A stretch of DNA of 64,000 nucleotides, taken from Spirochaetales bacterium (GTDB lineage: Bacteria; Spirochaetota; Spirochaetia; SZUA-6; JAFGRV01). Below are positions 44,194 to 54,491 of the stretch, piece by piece (the stretch's first letter is position 1; each line of letters starts with the position of its first letter). The notes under the pieces were generated by a model, which ran no database searches, had not been told where the DNA came from, and saw nothing but the letters and a program-made list of their open reading frames with translations. A program made the position numbers and the translations under genes. The stretch is taken from contig JAFGHO010000034.1 in assembly GCA_016930085.1 (NCBI GenBank), forward strand, positions 21,477-85,476. The letters run 5' to 3'.

Positions 44194-44472
44194 TTAGATA
44201 TTCATCTCGAAAAGTTTTATACCTTCGCTTTTAAAAAATTCTTTCAATTCGAATATCGATTCCCGGATTTTTACGGCTTCCATCTCGTCACAGTAGATGA
44301 TGAGAATGAAATTTTCTTCCGGCCAGATATGGTCGCCCATACGGGGCCCCTTGTTTCCGACGCCGAAAGCAATCGGTATCTTCGTATAATGATGGACGAT
44401 ATCCTTTTTCCTGAAAATATCGAAGAGATCTTCTTCTATCGATCTGTTCGCGATAATCTCTATCCTTTTCAT
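44194..44472 (-). CDS. PII-like transporter-associated protein (PG0541 type)
   Basis: A 92-residue protein with a ferredoxin-like/PII-like pattern (KRIEIIANRSIEEDLFDIF ... FILIIYCDEMEAVKI). It resembles the small PG0541-type proteins found with RND efflux genes. Its ATG overlaps the stop of the RND gene (ATGA), so it is translated with the pump. A role as a regulatory or nucleotide-sensing partner of the pump is inferred; no T-loop motif of true PII is visible. Confidence 0.7.
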   Translation of the reverse strand: MKRIEIIANRSIEEDLFDIFRKKDIVHHYTKIPIAFGVGNKGPRMGDHIWPEENFILIIYCDEMEAVKIRESIFELKEFFKSEGIKLFEMNI

Positions 44473-47400
44473 AACGTACCCGCTTTCTCACCGTTTCGCA
44501 ATGCCCGTTTTCTTTCCCTCTTTTGCCTTCGCCGTTCGATCCGCGCAGCCGACATTCTGTTGAAAACCGCGTAAACCACCGGAACAAGGAAAAGGGTCAA
44601 CAGCGTACTGACCGAAAGCCCGCCGATAACGGTTTTCCCGATCGGTTGCACCAGTTCGGCCCCTTCCCCCTTGAAAAAGGCCATGGGCACAAGGGCGAGA
44701 ATCGTCGTTAATGTGGTCATGAGAATCGGTCTGAGTCTGTTCCCGCCCGCCTCGATGCACGCATCGGTGATACTCAAACCCCGTTTCCTGAGGAGATTCG
44801 TATAGTCGACAAGGACGATTCCATTGTTTACGACAATACCGACAAGCATGACGAGACCGACCGCGGTGAAAAGACTGAAATTTTCACCCGTCGCGAGATT
44901 GAGAAAACTGACACCGATAAGCAGCAGCGGGATGGTGAAGAAAATGATAAAGGGATCGAGAAACGATTCGAACTGGCTGGCCATGATCCCGAACACCAGA
45001 CCGATCGAAATGATAATGATGATAAGGAATTTCTGCAGATATTCCATAAGCTCTGCAAACTCGCCCGAATATGTGATAACCATATCTTCTGTACGAGGGA
45101 TTTCCCGGTCGATGAGGTTTTCGACATTTTCCTGTACGACATTGAGACGCGCGCCCGGGGCGAGACCTCCGGTCACATGAATCACCCGTTTCTGATTTTC
45201 CCTGTTGATATCGACGGGCCCTGTGGTCCGCTCGAGGTGGGCAAAACTCGCCAGGGGAATACGCTCTCCCCGCATGTTGAGGACGAATATCTTCTCGAGG
45301 TCCGGCAAAGCATTACGGTCTTCCGGGGTAAGGATGACAAGGATATCGTATTCCGATCCACCCTCTCTGTACTTGGAGGCGATAATGCCGTCTATGTTCG
45401 CCCTGATTTCCTGTCCAACGGAAGCGATGTTCAGGCCGAGTGAATACGCCTTGTCCCTGTTGATGTAGATCTCGATCTGCGGAAGTCCTTCGCTCAGATC
45501 GATATCCGGCTCCGTGACTTCCGGTATGTTTTCCTTGAGGAGATCGCGAATCCGCTCGGCGGTTTCCTTCGCTTTGGCAAGATCGTCCGTTTTTACCAGA
45601 ATATCGAAGGGCGTCGTGAGTGCCGTCATCTGTCCTCCGCCCGAAAAAGAAAAAACCGCGGACGGGAAATCATCGAAAAAGGACCTGAGTTTGTTCTTGA
45701 TTTCGGATGAGGTTTCCTTCCGCACTTTGTACGGGGGAAGGGTAATCAGCAATCTTCCCCGGTTGGATTGACTTCCCCCGAAAATGCCGAAAAAACCGCC
45801 CATCCCGATCGTGGTGATTACCTGTTTATAACCCGGGATCTCTTTTCTCACTACCTGTTCCAGCTGATTCATAAGGGTTTTCGTCACTTCGAGTTTTGTT
45901 CCGATAGGCAGTTCGACATTCACGCTGACAAAATCCTGCTCCATTCCGGGCATGAGTTCGAATCCGCCGAAGATTAATCCGGCGGCAATGGCAGCGACAA
46001 AAAGTACCAGAATGAAAAGCACGGTACTTTTTTTGTGACTGAGGACACGGGCAAGGGCGTTTTTATACAGCCGCTCGAGCGAGTGGAAAAAATTGTTGAA
46101 CATCGTATCGAGAGATTTCAGTATACCTGTCAGGGGATTCTGTATGCGCGAACTTATCGGAATAAATTTACTCGCAAGCACGGGAACCAGAAAAATGGCG
46201 ACAATGAGGGAAGATGAAAGTGAAATAACCACCGTAAACGCCAGTCCGCTGAAGAGTTCTCCCATCATGCCGAGCTGGCTTCTGAAAAGGGCGAGCGGGG
46301 CGAAAACACAGATCGTGGTCAAGGTCGATGCCACGATCGCGTTGATCATCTCCTGACTCCCTAAAACCGCCGATGCGGTGAGTTTGGCCCCTTTTTCCCT
46401 GTAACGGTAGATATTCTCCAGAATGACGATCGAATTGTCGACAAGCATCCCGATACCGAGGGCGAGTCCCGAAAGAGTCATGATGTTGAGGGTGAGATTA
46501 AAAAAATACATCAGCATCAGGGTGATGATAAAGGATATGGGAATGGAAAGAAAAATAATAAGGGTACTCTTGAGGCTTCGCAGGAAAAAAATAAGGATCA
46601 GAACGGCCAGAATCGCACCCACGATCATGGTGGAGGAAACCTGCGCGAGTGAATTCCTGATTATTTTCGTCGTATCGTTGATCACTTCGACACGGATTCC
46701 CATCGGTATATCACTGTTGATATCATCCAGCCGCGCTATCACATTGTCGGACGTTTTTACCGAATTGGCCCCGCTCTGTTTCATCACGTCGATATAAACG
46801 CCGGGCTTGCCGTCGACGTAGACGACACTCGATTCATCTTCATAGCCTTCAAAGACATCCGCGACATCCCTCAGACGTATCACCTCCGGCGAACCCGGTA
46901 CAGCCCCCATACCCGGCATCGACATTCCTCCCCGGTATGTGACGACCGTGTTTTTAATTTCTTCGATCGAATGGTATTCACCTGCGGTACGGAGGAGGTA
47001 GTTTTTATTGTCTTCCTCGATACTTCCCGCGCTGATCTGGATATTCTGACCCCGCAGCATATTCGCCACCTGCGTCAGGGTAAGATTGTACGCTTCGAGC
47101 CTGTTCTGGGATATTTCAACCCTGATCACTTTCTGGCGTCCCCCGCTGATACTGGCCATTGAAACACCCTCGACCTGTTCGATCCTCGGCTGCACGATAT
47201 TCTCCGCGATCTCCCTGAGTTCCTCGGGTGATCTGTCGCCGCGAAGGATGAGGTTGAGAATCGGGAGCATCGAAGGATCGAATTTGAATATCTGGGGAGT
47301 CGAGACTTCGTCGGGGAAATAACTCTTGACGATCTCCATTTTGTCCCGGACATCGTTTGACGCCTCATCCATATTTGTTCCCCAGGTGAACTCGATGATG

Positions 47401-47672
47401 AGAAAACAGCTTCCCTCCGATGAACGGGAGGTCAGATTCTCGATGTTGCTCACATTGCTTATCACACTTTCGAGCGGCCGGGTTACCACTTTTTCCACTT
47501 CTTCCGGCCCGGCGCCCTCGTAATCCGCGAAAACAACCAGTACGGGCGGATTGATTTCAGGGAAAAGGTCGAGATTGAGATCGAGGGCGGAATAAATGCC
47601 CAATCCGATGAGGAGAATAAATATGATAACGAGTGTCGTTGGTTTATTGACAACAAGACGCGTAACTGTCAC
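44469..47672 (-). CDS. RND-family efflux pump (HAE1-like inner-membrane component)
   Basis: A 1067-residue pump with 12 predicted membrane segments and two large periplasmic loops. The start (PTTLVIIFILLIGLGIYSALD) and GAGPEEVEKVVTRPLE are typical. In the fourth membrane segment the usual proton-relay pair Asp-Asp reads Asp-Asn (GMLVDNSIVILEN), so proton coupling may differ from AcrB. It would pump lipophilic compounds or lipids out through the OMF encoded upstream. Operon order is OMF, adaptor, pump, PII-like protein. Confidence 0.9.
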   Translation of the reverse strand: MTVTRLVVNKPTTLVIIFILLIGLGIYSALDLNLDLFPEINPPVLVVFADYEGAGPEEVEKVVTRPLESVISNVSNIENLTSRSSEGSCFLIIEFTWGTNMDEASNDVRDKMEIVKSYFPDEVSTPQIFKFDPSMLPILNLILRGDRSPEELREIAENIVQPRIEQVEGVSMASISGGRQKVIRVEISQNRLEAYNLTLTQVANMLRGQNIQISAGSIEEDNKNYLLRTAGEYHSIEEIKNTVVTYRGGMSMPGMGAVPGSPEVIRLRDVADVFEGYEDESSVVYVDGKPGVYIDVMKQSGANSVKTSDNVIARLDDINSDIPMGIRVEVINDTTKIIRNSLAQVSSTMIVGAILAVLILIFFLRSLKSTLIIFLSIPISFIITLMLMYFFNLTLNIMTLSGLALGIGMLVDNSIVILENIYRYREKGAKLTASAVLGSQEMINAIVASTLTTICVFAPLALFRSQLGMMGELFSGLAFTVVISLSSSLIVAIFLVPVLASKFIPISSRIQNPLTGILKSLDTMFNNFFHSLERLYKNALARVLSHKKSTVLFILVLFVAAIAAGLIFGGFELMPGMEQDFVSVNVELPIGTKLEVTKTLMNQLEQVVRKEIPGYKQVITTIGMGGFFGIFGGSQSNRGRLLITLPPYKVRKETSSEIKNKLRSFFDDFPSAVFSFSGGGQMTALTTPFDILVKTDDLAKAKETAERIRDLLKENIPEVTEPDIDLSEGLPQIEIYINRDKAYSLGLNIASVGQEIRANIDGIIASKYREGGSEYDILVILTPEDRNALPDLEKIFVLNMRGERIPLASFAHLERTTGPVDINRENQKRVIHVTGGLAPGARLNVVQENVENLIDREIPRTEDMVITYSGEFAELMEYLQKFLIIIIISIGLVFGIMASQFESFLDPFIIFFTIPLLLIGVSFLNLATGENFSLFTAVGLVMLVGIVVNNGIVLVDYTNLLRKRGLSITDACIEAGGNRLRPILMTTLTTILALVPMAFFKGEGAELVQPIGKTVIGGLSVSTLLTLFLVPVVYAVFNRMSAARIERRRQKRERKRALRNGEKAGTL

Positions 47673-47681
47673 GGGGTCCCC

Positions 47682-48617
47682 CTACTCTATAATATCACTC
47701 TGAGGAAGCGGTTCCCGTTCTTCCACAATCTTCACCTTTGCCTGGTCCTCCAAAAGCGTCTGGCCCTGGATAACGACAAGTTCGCCCGGCTTCAACCCCG
47801 TCGTTATTTCGAGTTTGTTATCAATCTGAAGACCCGGCGTCACCTTTCGTTTTTCGACAACCCCGTCGGTGACGATAAAGACATAATACCCCCCGTACCG
47901 CCTGATGAGACATTCCGATGGAATTTTGACGATTCCCCTTTTCTTTTCCGTGATTATTTTAACCTCAGCGAACATTCCTACCCGGATCCGTTTGTCATAA
48001 TCGTCAAAACCGAGTCTGACTTCCATGGTGCGGGTGACGGGATCGACAACGGGACTCAATTCCTTTATCGTCGCTCTGAATCGTTCATCGGGGTACGCTT
48101 CGAAACGCAGGAGAGCGTCGAGCCCCTCCCTGATCTTTGAGATGTAGCGTTCCGCCACTTCCGTGCGAACCTGTATCTCGTCCATCCTGCTTATTTTCGC
48201 AACGGGAGTTTGCGGCGTGATCGTCGCGCCGACCTGTACATTGATCGAAATGATGGTCCCTGCGATCGGGGACTTTACCGGACTTGCGACGAATTTCATA
48301 CCCGGTTTCGACGGATCGACTTCCGCAATGACCGCTCCTTTTTCCACATAATCGCCAAGCCGTATTGAAAGCGATGTAAGCTTTCCCATTGTGTCCGCAA
48401 AAATATCCACACTCGTTCTGGTCACCACATCGCCATTGACTTCGATATAGTCAAGAATCTCGCCCTTGACCGCCTGAACCGTATTGACGGCAAAGACCGT
48501 CTCGCTGTTTTCTCCGGGATTCTGCATGGCCCCGGCCCCGGCGGCCCCATCCTTGCCCTGATTGCATGAAATTAATAAAAAAAGAGTCAATACCGGCAAT
48601 ATCATATGTGTTTTCAT
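47682..48617 (-). CDS. RND efflux adaptor (membrane fusion lipoprotein)
   Basis: A 311-residue periplasmic adaptor. The signal peptide ends LLISC, a lipobox at Cys 18. The biotinyl-lipoyl-like domain (VKGEILDYIEVNGDVVTRTS ... GDYVEKGAVIAEVD ... SPIAGTII) lacks the long alpha-hairpin of many adaptors; a beta-barrel and membrane-proximal domain follow. It begins directly after the OMF gene stop and ends nine bases before the pump gene. Confidence 0.88.
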   Translation of the reverse strand: MKTHMILPVLTLFLLISCNQGKDGAAGAGAMQNPGENSETVFAVNTVQAVKGEILDYIEVNGDVVTRTSVDIFADTMGKLTSLSIRLGDYVEKGAVIAEVDPSKPGMKFVASPVKSPIAGTIISINVQVGATITPQTPVAKISRMDEIQVRTEVAERYISKIREGLDALLRFEAYPDERFRATIKELSPVVDPVTRTMEVRLGFDDYDKRIRVGMFAEVKIITEKKRGIVKIPSECLIRRYGGYYVFIVTDGVVEKRKVTPGLQIDNKLEITTGLKPGELVVIQGQTLLEDQAKVKIVEEREPLPQSDIIE

Positions 48618-49961
48618 TTATTTTCCCGCCTTTTCGAACTGCGCGTTCAACGCATACTCGAGATCAAGAAGACCTGTCATATAATTATACTCCTCTTTCA
48701 ATACTTCGAGACGGGCTTTTCGCAACTCGAGTTCGGCGTTTTGCAGTTCAAGCAGATCCTTGCTTCCCGCCCTGTATGCTTCTTCCGCCATGTTGTAAGC
48801 CCGCTCGGCGAGACCGACATTGAGTTTCAGGGTATCGATCGACGTCACGGATTTTTCAAGGCGCATAAGGAGGGTGTCGATTTCCAGACGCGCTGCCTGA
48901 TAGGCCATTTCGAGCCCTTTTTTCGCTTTTTCGACATTATCTTCACTATTCGCGATTTCCACCTGTGTTTTCGACGACGGAAACAATCCGTCGACCGGAA
49001 TACTCAGCGTTACGGCAAACATCCCCCCGCGCTGACTCCAGTTTTCGTCGATGTTGTCGAACAGGCTGTCGGAAAAAGGATCTCCCTGAAAACCGGGATC
49101 CGCGGAAAAGGAAAAGGTAATTGCCGGGGTCAATGAGGTGACGGAAAGCAGTTTCAGATTTTCGAGCATTTCAATACTTTTTTTGAGTTGTCTGATATCG
49201 AGTCTGTCTCCTATCCGTTCCTCCGCATCCCCGGAAGCATAGGAGGTCTTCTCCATTTGAATGGACCCCTGAAGGACTATTTCTTCCTCCTGATCCATAC
49301 CGATCATCTGCTTGAAACTCATGACGGCTGATTTGTAGCCTATCTCCATTTCCTTGAGTGCCGGTTTCATGTTTTCCCAGGCAACCTGCGCGGCGAGCAT
49401 CGTGTATTCCGGGACAAGACCGCTTCTGTAATTCGCCGCCGACTGAAGGTACCTGTCTTCCGCGGCTTTGACGGACAATTCCATGAGTTTCATGTTTTCT
49501 TTCAGCAAAAGAAGATTGTAGAACATCTTTCTCACATTCAATTCAAGCTTTTTCTTCGCTGTTTCAAGACCGATGAGTCCCGACTCGTAATCCAGGACCG
49601 CCTGGCGCATGCCGACGAACATCGAAGCCGTTATCGTGAGGGACGTATTCAGTCCGAGGGTGAGGTCCCAGTAATCGTCTCCGCCCGGTATCGAAAACAT
49701 ACCCAGATCGACTGGTTCCGCCGGCTCGTTCATTTTCGATAATGTCGTGCTCACACTCACTTTAGGAATGAAATAGTTCCACGTCGTATCCTTTACCCGC
49801 TTTTTTATCCGCAGTCCGATTTCCTCCGATTTGAGACTCAGGTTGTATTCAAGGGCGTTCTTCACCGCCGACTCGATATCGATAGCCGTTTCGGCGAAAA
49901 TTCCGGTGAGGACAAAGAGAAAACATATACACATGATACCTGTCAGAAATTTATTTTGCAT
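48618..49961 (-). CDS. TolC-like outer-membrane efflux protein
   Basis: A 447-residue outer-membrane factor with a signal peptide (cleaved after about residue 23, FAETA) and the two repeated long-helix regions of the TolC family (for example EIGLRIKKRVKDTTWNYFIP and YEAGSKDLLE-like AYRAGSKDLLELQNAELEL). Start at 49961 follows AAGGATAGTATA; an ATG 11 codons upstream has no Shine-Dalgarno. It is the first gene of the efflux operon. Confidence 0.88.
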   Translation of the reverse strand: MQNKFLTGIMCICFLFVLTGIFAETAIDIESAVKNALEYNLSLKSEEIGLRIKKRVKDTTWNYFIPKVSVSTTLSKMNEPAEPVDLGMFSIPGGDDYWDLTLGLNTSLTITASMFVGMRQAVLDYESGLIGLETAKKKLELNVRKMFYNLLLLKENMKLMELSVKAAEDRYLQSAANYRSGLVPEYTMLAAQVAWENMKPALKEMEIGYKSAVMSFKQMIGMDQEEEIVLQGSIQMEKTSYASGDAEERIGDRLDIRQLKKSIEMLENLKLLSVTSLTPAITFSFSADPGFQGDPFSDSLFDNIDENWSQRGGMFAVTLSIPVDGLFPSSKTQVEIANSEDNVEKAKKGLEMAYQAARLEIDTLLMRLEKSVTSIDTLKLNVGLAERAYNMAEEAYRAGSKDLLELQNAELELRKARLEVLKEEYNYMTGLLDLEYALNAQFEKAGK

Positions 49962-50334
49962 TATACTATCCTTTTTCTTCCTTAGATAATACAAATAAAT
50001 GTTAATTACGGCTACAGGTTACATAAAAAAACTACAAGATTTTACATCCGGAGAAACCGTTTCCACTCGCCCGCCGTCCGTCATCGGGAAAGACATACTT
50101 AGCGCCGAATGCGCGATCTCCGGGTCAACGATCCTGTATGAAAACGGAAAAAAACGACATCTGCCGCTTCCCCTTAAAAGAAAGACGAATTAATGACTAT
50201 ATTATTGTAAACACAATATCATTCATTTTCCGTCACCTTCAACCCGTCATAATTGAACCGGGACGATAAAACACAATGCGGTCGTATTTTGAGTGCTGTA
50301 TTTTGTATTTTTTCAATCTTTTAATCAATTACCC
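49962..50334. other. Gap between the divergent efflux operon and zinc-ribbon gene
   Basis: About 370 bases. It should hold the efflux-operon promoter on the minus strand (TATTAT near 50000 could be a -10, but no matching -35 is clear). A 64-codon + strand frame at 49999-50193 has no Shine-Dalgarno and no family resemblance. No repeats were seen. Confidence 0.3.
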
Positions 50335-50363
50335 TTTACTTTTCTGGATATGATTAGTATATT
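50335..50363 (+). promoter_or_regulatory. Promoter of the zinc-ribbon repeat gene
   Basis: TTTACT (50335-50340), a 17-base spacer and TATATT (50358-50363). Eight bases separate it from the ATG at 50372 and there is no Shine-Dalgarno, so the mRNA is probably leaderless. Confidence 0.55.
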
Positions 50364-50371
50364 GACTTATT

Positions 50372-51427
50372 ATGAAAAGTGCAAAATTACTGAAAAAAGA
50401 ATCACTTGCTGTCAAAGATCCAAGTCTTGCAAAGCAGTGGCATCCGTCGAAAAACGGAAAACTCACACCAAAGGACGTCTTCCATCACTCCGGCAAGAAG
50501 GTGTGGTGGGTGTGCGACAAAGGTCACGAATGGGAGGCGATCGTCAACAACAGGGCAACCGGGACCGGATGTCCCTATTGTACGGGTATCTATGTCTGTA
50601 ACGACACCTCATTCAAAACCAGAAAACCCGAACTGGCGAAAGAGTGGCACCCGACAAAAAACGGGAAACTCACACCGGACAAAGTGACCATCTATTCGGC
50701 GCGAAGAGTATGGTGGAAGTGCAAGAAAGGTCATGAATGGCAGGCCATTATTGCCGCAAGGACAAATGGTAACGTATGTCCTTACTGTAACGGAAGAAAG
50801 CTTTGTAAGGAAAGTTCTCTTCAGGTGACGGAACCGAAGCTTGCGGCGGAATGGCACCCGACAAAAAACAAAAAGCTTACACCGGCAGATGTCCTTCCAA
50901 GCAGCGCCAGAAAGGTCTTTTGGCAATGCAAAAAAGGTCATGAATGGAAAGCGGGTATCGCCTACAGAAGGAGGGGGAGGGGCTGTCCCTATTGCGACGG
51001 GAAAAAGGTCGCAAAAGACAATTGTCTTCAGACTGTCAACCCCGAAGCCGCGAAAGACTGGCATCCGACAAAAAACGGATCGCTGACACCGCGAAACGTG
51101 ACGGCCAACTCACAGAAGAAGGTATGGTGGAAATGCAGCAAAGGACACGAGTGGCAGTCATTCGTCGGTTACAGAACGAAGGGGTATGGATGTCCGTATT
51201 GCGACGGCCGTAAGGTAAACAAGGAAAACTGCCTTGCGACACTCAGCCCTGAACTGGCAAAAGAGTGGCATCCGACAAAAAACAGGGTGTTGACCCCCCA
51301 AACCGTCAGTCCGTTTTCCAAAAAACGGGTCTGGTGGAAATGTCCGAACGGCCATGACTGGAAGGCGAAAATTTTCGACCGATACAACGGCGAAACATGC
51401 AGGAAGTGCACACGCAAAAAAAAATAG
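50372..51427 (+). CDS. Five-repeat zinc-ribbon protein (DUF4379-like)
   Basis: A 351-residue basic protein built from five tandem repeats of about 65-68 residues. Each reads roughly LAxEWHPTKNxxLTPxxV, then SxKKVWWKCxKGHEW, then GxGCPYCxGRK. Each repeat supplies a CxxxH-type and a CPYC pair, enough to bind one zinc; the last ends CRKC. The pattern matches the probable zinc-ribbon family DUF4379. Such repeats often accompany nuclease or Vsr-like domains; here there is none. Nucleic-acid binding is likely but unproven. Confidence 0.8.
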   Translation: MKSAKLLKKESLAVKDPSLAKQWHPSKNGKLTPKDVFHHSGKKVWWVCDKGHEWEAIVNNRATGTGCPYCTGIYVCNDTSFKTRKPELAKEWHPTKNGKLTPDKVTIYSARRVWWKCKKGHEWQAIIAARTNGNVCPYCNGRKLCKESSLQVTEPKLAAEWHPTKNKKLTPADVLPSSARKVFWQCKKGHEWKAGIAYRRRGRGCPYCDGKKVAKDNCLQTVNPEAAKDWHPTKNGSLTPRNVTANSQKKVWWKCSKGHEWQSFVGYRTKGYGCPYCDGRKVNKENCLATLSPELAKEWHPTKNRVLTPQTVSPFSKKRVWWKCPNGHDWKAKIFDRYNGETCRKCTRKKK

Positions 51428-51599
51428 GCCGGGTGTCCGGATCCGGGTGTACTTCAAAACGCTCATGCGACATTCTCATTAATTGAAAATCACTTCCCGG
51501 GGGAAAAATCCAACGCGTATGCAACCGGGTTAACCAGGCCTGGAATGTATAAAAACAGCCACGAACGGGCCGCGATGATAAATATTATAACGGCGGAAA

Positions 51600-51628
51600 T
51601 TGAAAAATTCCCGTTTTCGTTTTAGAAT
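51600..51628 (+). promoter_or_regulatory. Promoter of the TPR-Clp gene
   Basis: TTGAAA (51600-51605), a 17-base spacer and TAGAAT (51623-51628), 44 bases before the ATG at 51673. Confidence 0.55.
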
Positions 51629-51672
51629 GTATGTGTTTGTGCATTAATATATTCAACCGACGGGGAGTGGCA

Positions 51673-54477
51673 ATGGCTGACGATATAAAGAAACTGCTGG
51701 ATCAGGCAAATAATCTTTTTTACATGAATGACTATGTGAAGGCCATGGAATTATATGAAAAGATCATCAAACAGGACAACAGGAATAACGAATGCTACGA
51801 AAAAATGGCCAAAATCGAAACGTCCAGACATAATCTTGAAAACGCGGTCCTCTATTATAAAAAAAGTCTGGAAATTGTACAGGATGATGCCAATACCTGG
51901 AATGAACTGGGAAATGTGTATTTTGATATGAATGACTTCTCGAACGCGATAGAAGTCTATAAAAAGGCATTATCGATCGATCCCAAATTTTACTGGGCGT
52001 ACTACAATATAGGACTCGCGACAAACAGGGCGTTTCCCGATGATGAAAAAAAGCGTGAGGAGTCGCGAGGATGGTTTGAAAAAGCCATCGATGTGAAAAA
52101 GGATTACCACCCTGCCCTGAATGAACTCGGTCTCTACTACCTCGACAGAGAAAACTATGAGACCGCAGAAAAATATTTTTTTCTCGCAATCCAGGCATAC
52201 AGAAGCTATAAATATCCATATTACAATCTCGCAACAATCTATAAAGAACGCGAACAATATGAAAAAGCAAAGGAATATCTCTATAAAGCCCTCCAGTACA
52301 GCCCCGATTATGTTGCGGCGCTGAATAATATGGGCATTCTTTATTACCGTGATGAGGACTACGTCACTTCCCTCTACTATTATACGCGGGCTATTGAACA
52401 TGATCCCTTATATAAATTCTCCCTTCATAATATCGGGCTAATCTTCGACAGGATGGGAAAATACTGCAAGGCATACGAAATGTACGAGAAGGTATTGCAG
52501 GCATATCCGGATTACACCCCCTCCATTGAAGAAAAAGAACGTCTGCTTAAGGAATTTCCCGAAGAAGTCAATACGGGAGAGGCGCTGAAACCCGGGGACC
52601 TCGCTTCCCTTACCTACGAAAAGGGGAGGACAAATATCAGTACGGACAATTTTTCGAAGGATATACCGCAGGTTAATCTCGATGAGGTATGTTCATCGAA
52701 TAAAAAGAAAGACGAGCTTTTTGTGGAAAAATTCGGAAGAAATATCACAAAAATGGCCGGCTGTGGCGAGTTGTTTGATATAATCGGCAGAGAAAAAGAA
52801 ATACAGGCGCTTCTTGAGGTGCTTTATAAAATAAAAAAGAATAATCCGATTCTAGTAGGGAAAGCCGGGGTCGGGAAAACCGCGATCGTCGAAGGACTGG
52901 CACAAAAAATAGTCGCGGGAGCGGTCCCCGATTATTTTAAACAAATGGAAATCATCGAGGTGAATATTGGTATGGTCGTCGCAGGCACAAAATACAGGGG
53001 GGAGTTCGAAGAACGGCTGAAAAGGATCGTCGATGAACTCCGGGAGAGGGAAAACATCATAATGTTCATCGACGAAGCACATATGATCATTGGGGCCGGG
53101 ACAACGGAAGGAAGTTCGATCGATGCCGCGAATATTTTAAAGCCGTATCTTGCCCGCGGCGAACTCAGATGTATCGGAGCGACAACACCGGAAGAATATA
53201 AAAAGTATATTCAGAAAGACAGGGCCCTGGAACGGAGATTCTACAAAATCAATATCGAGGAACTGGATACCGACACATGTAATATTCTTCTCAAACGGCT
53301 GAAAACAAAAATGGAAAACCATTATAAAATACGTATCGACGACCGGCTGCTCAATCTCATCGTCGAGCTATCCGCCACGGAGATAAAAAACAGGTCGCTT
53401 CCGGACAAGGCGATCGACATACTCGAGAATGCCTTTTCCCGGTGCGCGCTTATGGGGAAAAACGAGGTCGACGAATTAACCGTCAAACAGATTGTCGGCG
53501 AGTTTGTCGGCATAAAATTCCTCGAAACGGATGAAGACATGGGGAGACATATGCTCCAGATGGAAGCGTACCTCAAACAGCGGGTGTTCGGTCAGGACGA
53601 TGCGATCGCGTGTGTTTCAAAACTGATCAGAATGACAAAAAAGAGGATCGATTTAAAACCATACAAACCCGACGGGGTCTTTCTGTTTATCGGCCCGACC
53701 GGCGTCGGCAAGACATACCTCGCGAAACAGCTGGCCGCATTTCTCTTTGGTTCGGAAAAGAAGCTCTTCACCCTCAACATGACCGAGTTTACGGAACCAC
53801 ACTCGGTGTCCAAGCTCATCGGTTCGCCGCCCGGTTATATCGGGTATGATGATGTCTCCTTTTTTCATTCCACAATCGTGGAAAATCCGTCTTCTCTGCT
53901 TCTGCTCGATGAAATCGAAAAGGCACATCCGGAAGTGATCAAGCTTTTTCTTCAGATATTCGATGAAGGAAAAGTATGCGATTCGCACGGAAACGAAATA
54001 TATTTTTCGAATGTGACCATTATCATGACAAGCAATGCTTTCGGTGCTTCCGGCAGCCCGCTCGGTTTTGCCGGCAACAATGAAAAAATCGATGTCCGGC
54101 TCACCGATATATTCCCCGTCGAGTTTATCAACAGGATCGATGAAGTGGTCGAGTTCAAACATATTGAACAGGAGACGGCCGGAAAAATCCTCACCGACCT
54201 CATGATAAACGATGCGGCAAAAATGTTTGAGAAAAAAGGCATTTTTGTCGAATTCAATTCGACGTTTATCGATCACATTCTTCAGACCGGGTACAGCAGA
54301 AAATTCGGCGTACGAAATCTGGAACGTATTTTTGAAAAGGAAGTGCTTTCTTCCATCGCGACACATCTTTATGAATACCCCGACTCGACGCACATTTCGA
54401 TTTCCGCAGAAAGCGGGAGGGTGGAGGTAAGAAACACGGTGCCGAAATCGGACAAGGCGGAAAAGGCTCCCATTTAG
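51673..54477 (+). CDS. TPR-Clp AAA+ fusion protein
   Basis: A 934-residue protein. Residues 1-300 contain about eight tetratricopeptide repeats in place of the usual Clp N-domain. Then follow two AAA+ modules: Walker A GKAGVGKT at 396-403 with FIDEAHMI, and GPTGVGKT at 674-681 with [14 protein letters not shown] at 797-799 occupies the position of the ClpP-docking loop. It resembles ClpA/ClpC-type unfoldases, with the TPRs probably selecting partners or substrates. I chose the ATG at 51673 because GGGGAG lies seven bases upstream; the in-frame ATG at 51631 has none. Confidence 0.88.
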   Translation: MADDIKKLLDQANNLFYMNDYVKAMELYEKIIKQDNRNNECYEKMAKIETSRHNLENAVLYYKKSLEIVQDDANTWNELGNVYFDMNDFSNAIEVYKKALSIDPKFYWAYYNIGLATNRAFPDDEKKREESRGWFEKAIDVKKDYHPALNELGLYYLDRENYETAEKYFFLAIQAYRSYKYPYYNLATIYKEREQYEKAKEYLYKALQYSPDYVAALNNMGILYYRDEDYVTSLYYYTRAIEHDPLYKFSLHNIGLIFDRMGKYCKAYEMYEKVLQAYPDYTPSIEEKERLLKEFPEEVNTGEALKPGDLASLTYEKGRTNISTDNFSKDIPQVNLDEVCSSNKKKDELFVEKFGRNITKMAGCGELFDIIGREKEIQALLEVLYKIKKNNPILVGKAGVGKTAIVEGLAQKIVAGAVPDYFKQMEIIEVNIGMVVAGTKYRGEFEERLKRIVDELRERENIIMFIDEAHMIIGAGTTEGSSIDAANILKPYLARGELRCIGATTPEEYKKYIQKDRALERRFYKINIEELDTDTCNILLKRLKTKMENHYKIRIDDRLLNLIVELSATEIKNRSLPDKAIDILENAFSRCALMGKNEVDELTVKQIVGEFVGIKFLETDEDMGRHMLQMEAYLKQRVFGQDDAIACVSKLIRMTKKRIDLKPYKPDGVFLFIGPTGVGKTYLAKQLAAFLFGSEKKLFTLNMTEFTEPHSVSKLIGSPPGYIGYDDVSFFHSTIVENPSSLLLLDEIEKAHPEVIKLFLQIFDEGKVCDSHGNEIYFSNVTIIMTSNAFGASGSPLGFAGNNEKIDVRLTDIFPVEFINRIDEVVEFKHIEQETAGKILTDLMINDAAKMFEKKGIFVEFNSTFIDHILQTGYSRKFGVRNLERIFEKEVLSSIATHLYEYPDSTHISISAESGRVEVRNTVPKSDKAEKAPI

Positions 54478-54491
54478 TGACCGATCTGCCG

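Noticed and set aside
49999..50193. A 64-codon + strand frame upstream of the zinc-ribbon gene
   Set aside because: No Shine-Dalgarno, low-complexity content and no motif; it lies where the efflux-operon promoter is expected.
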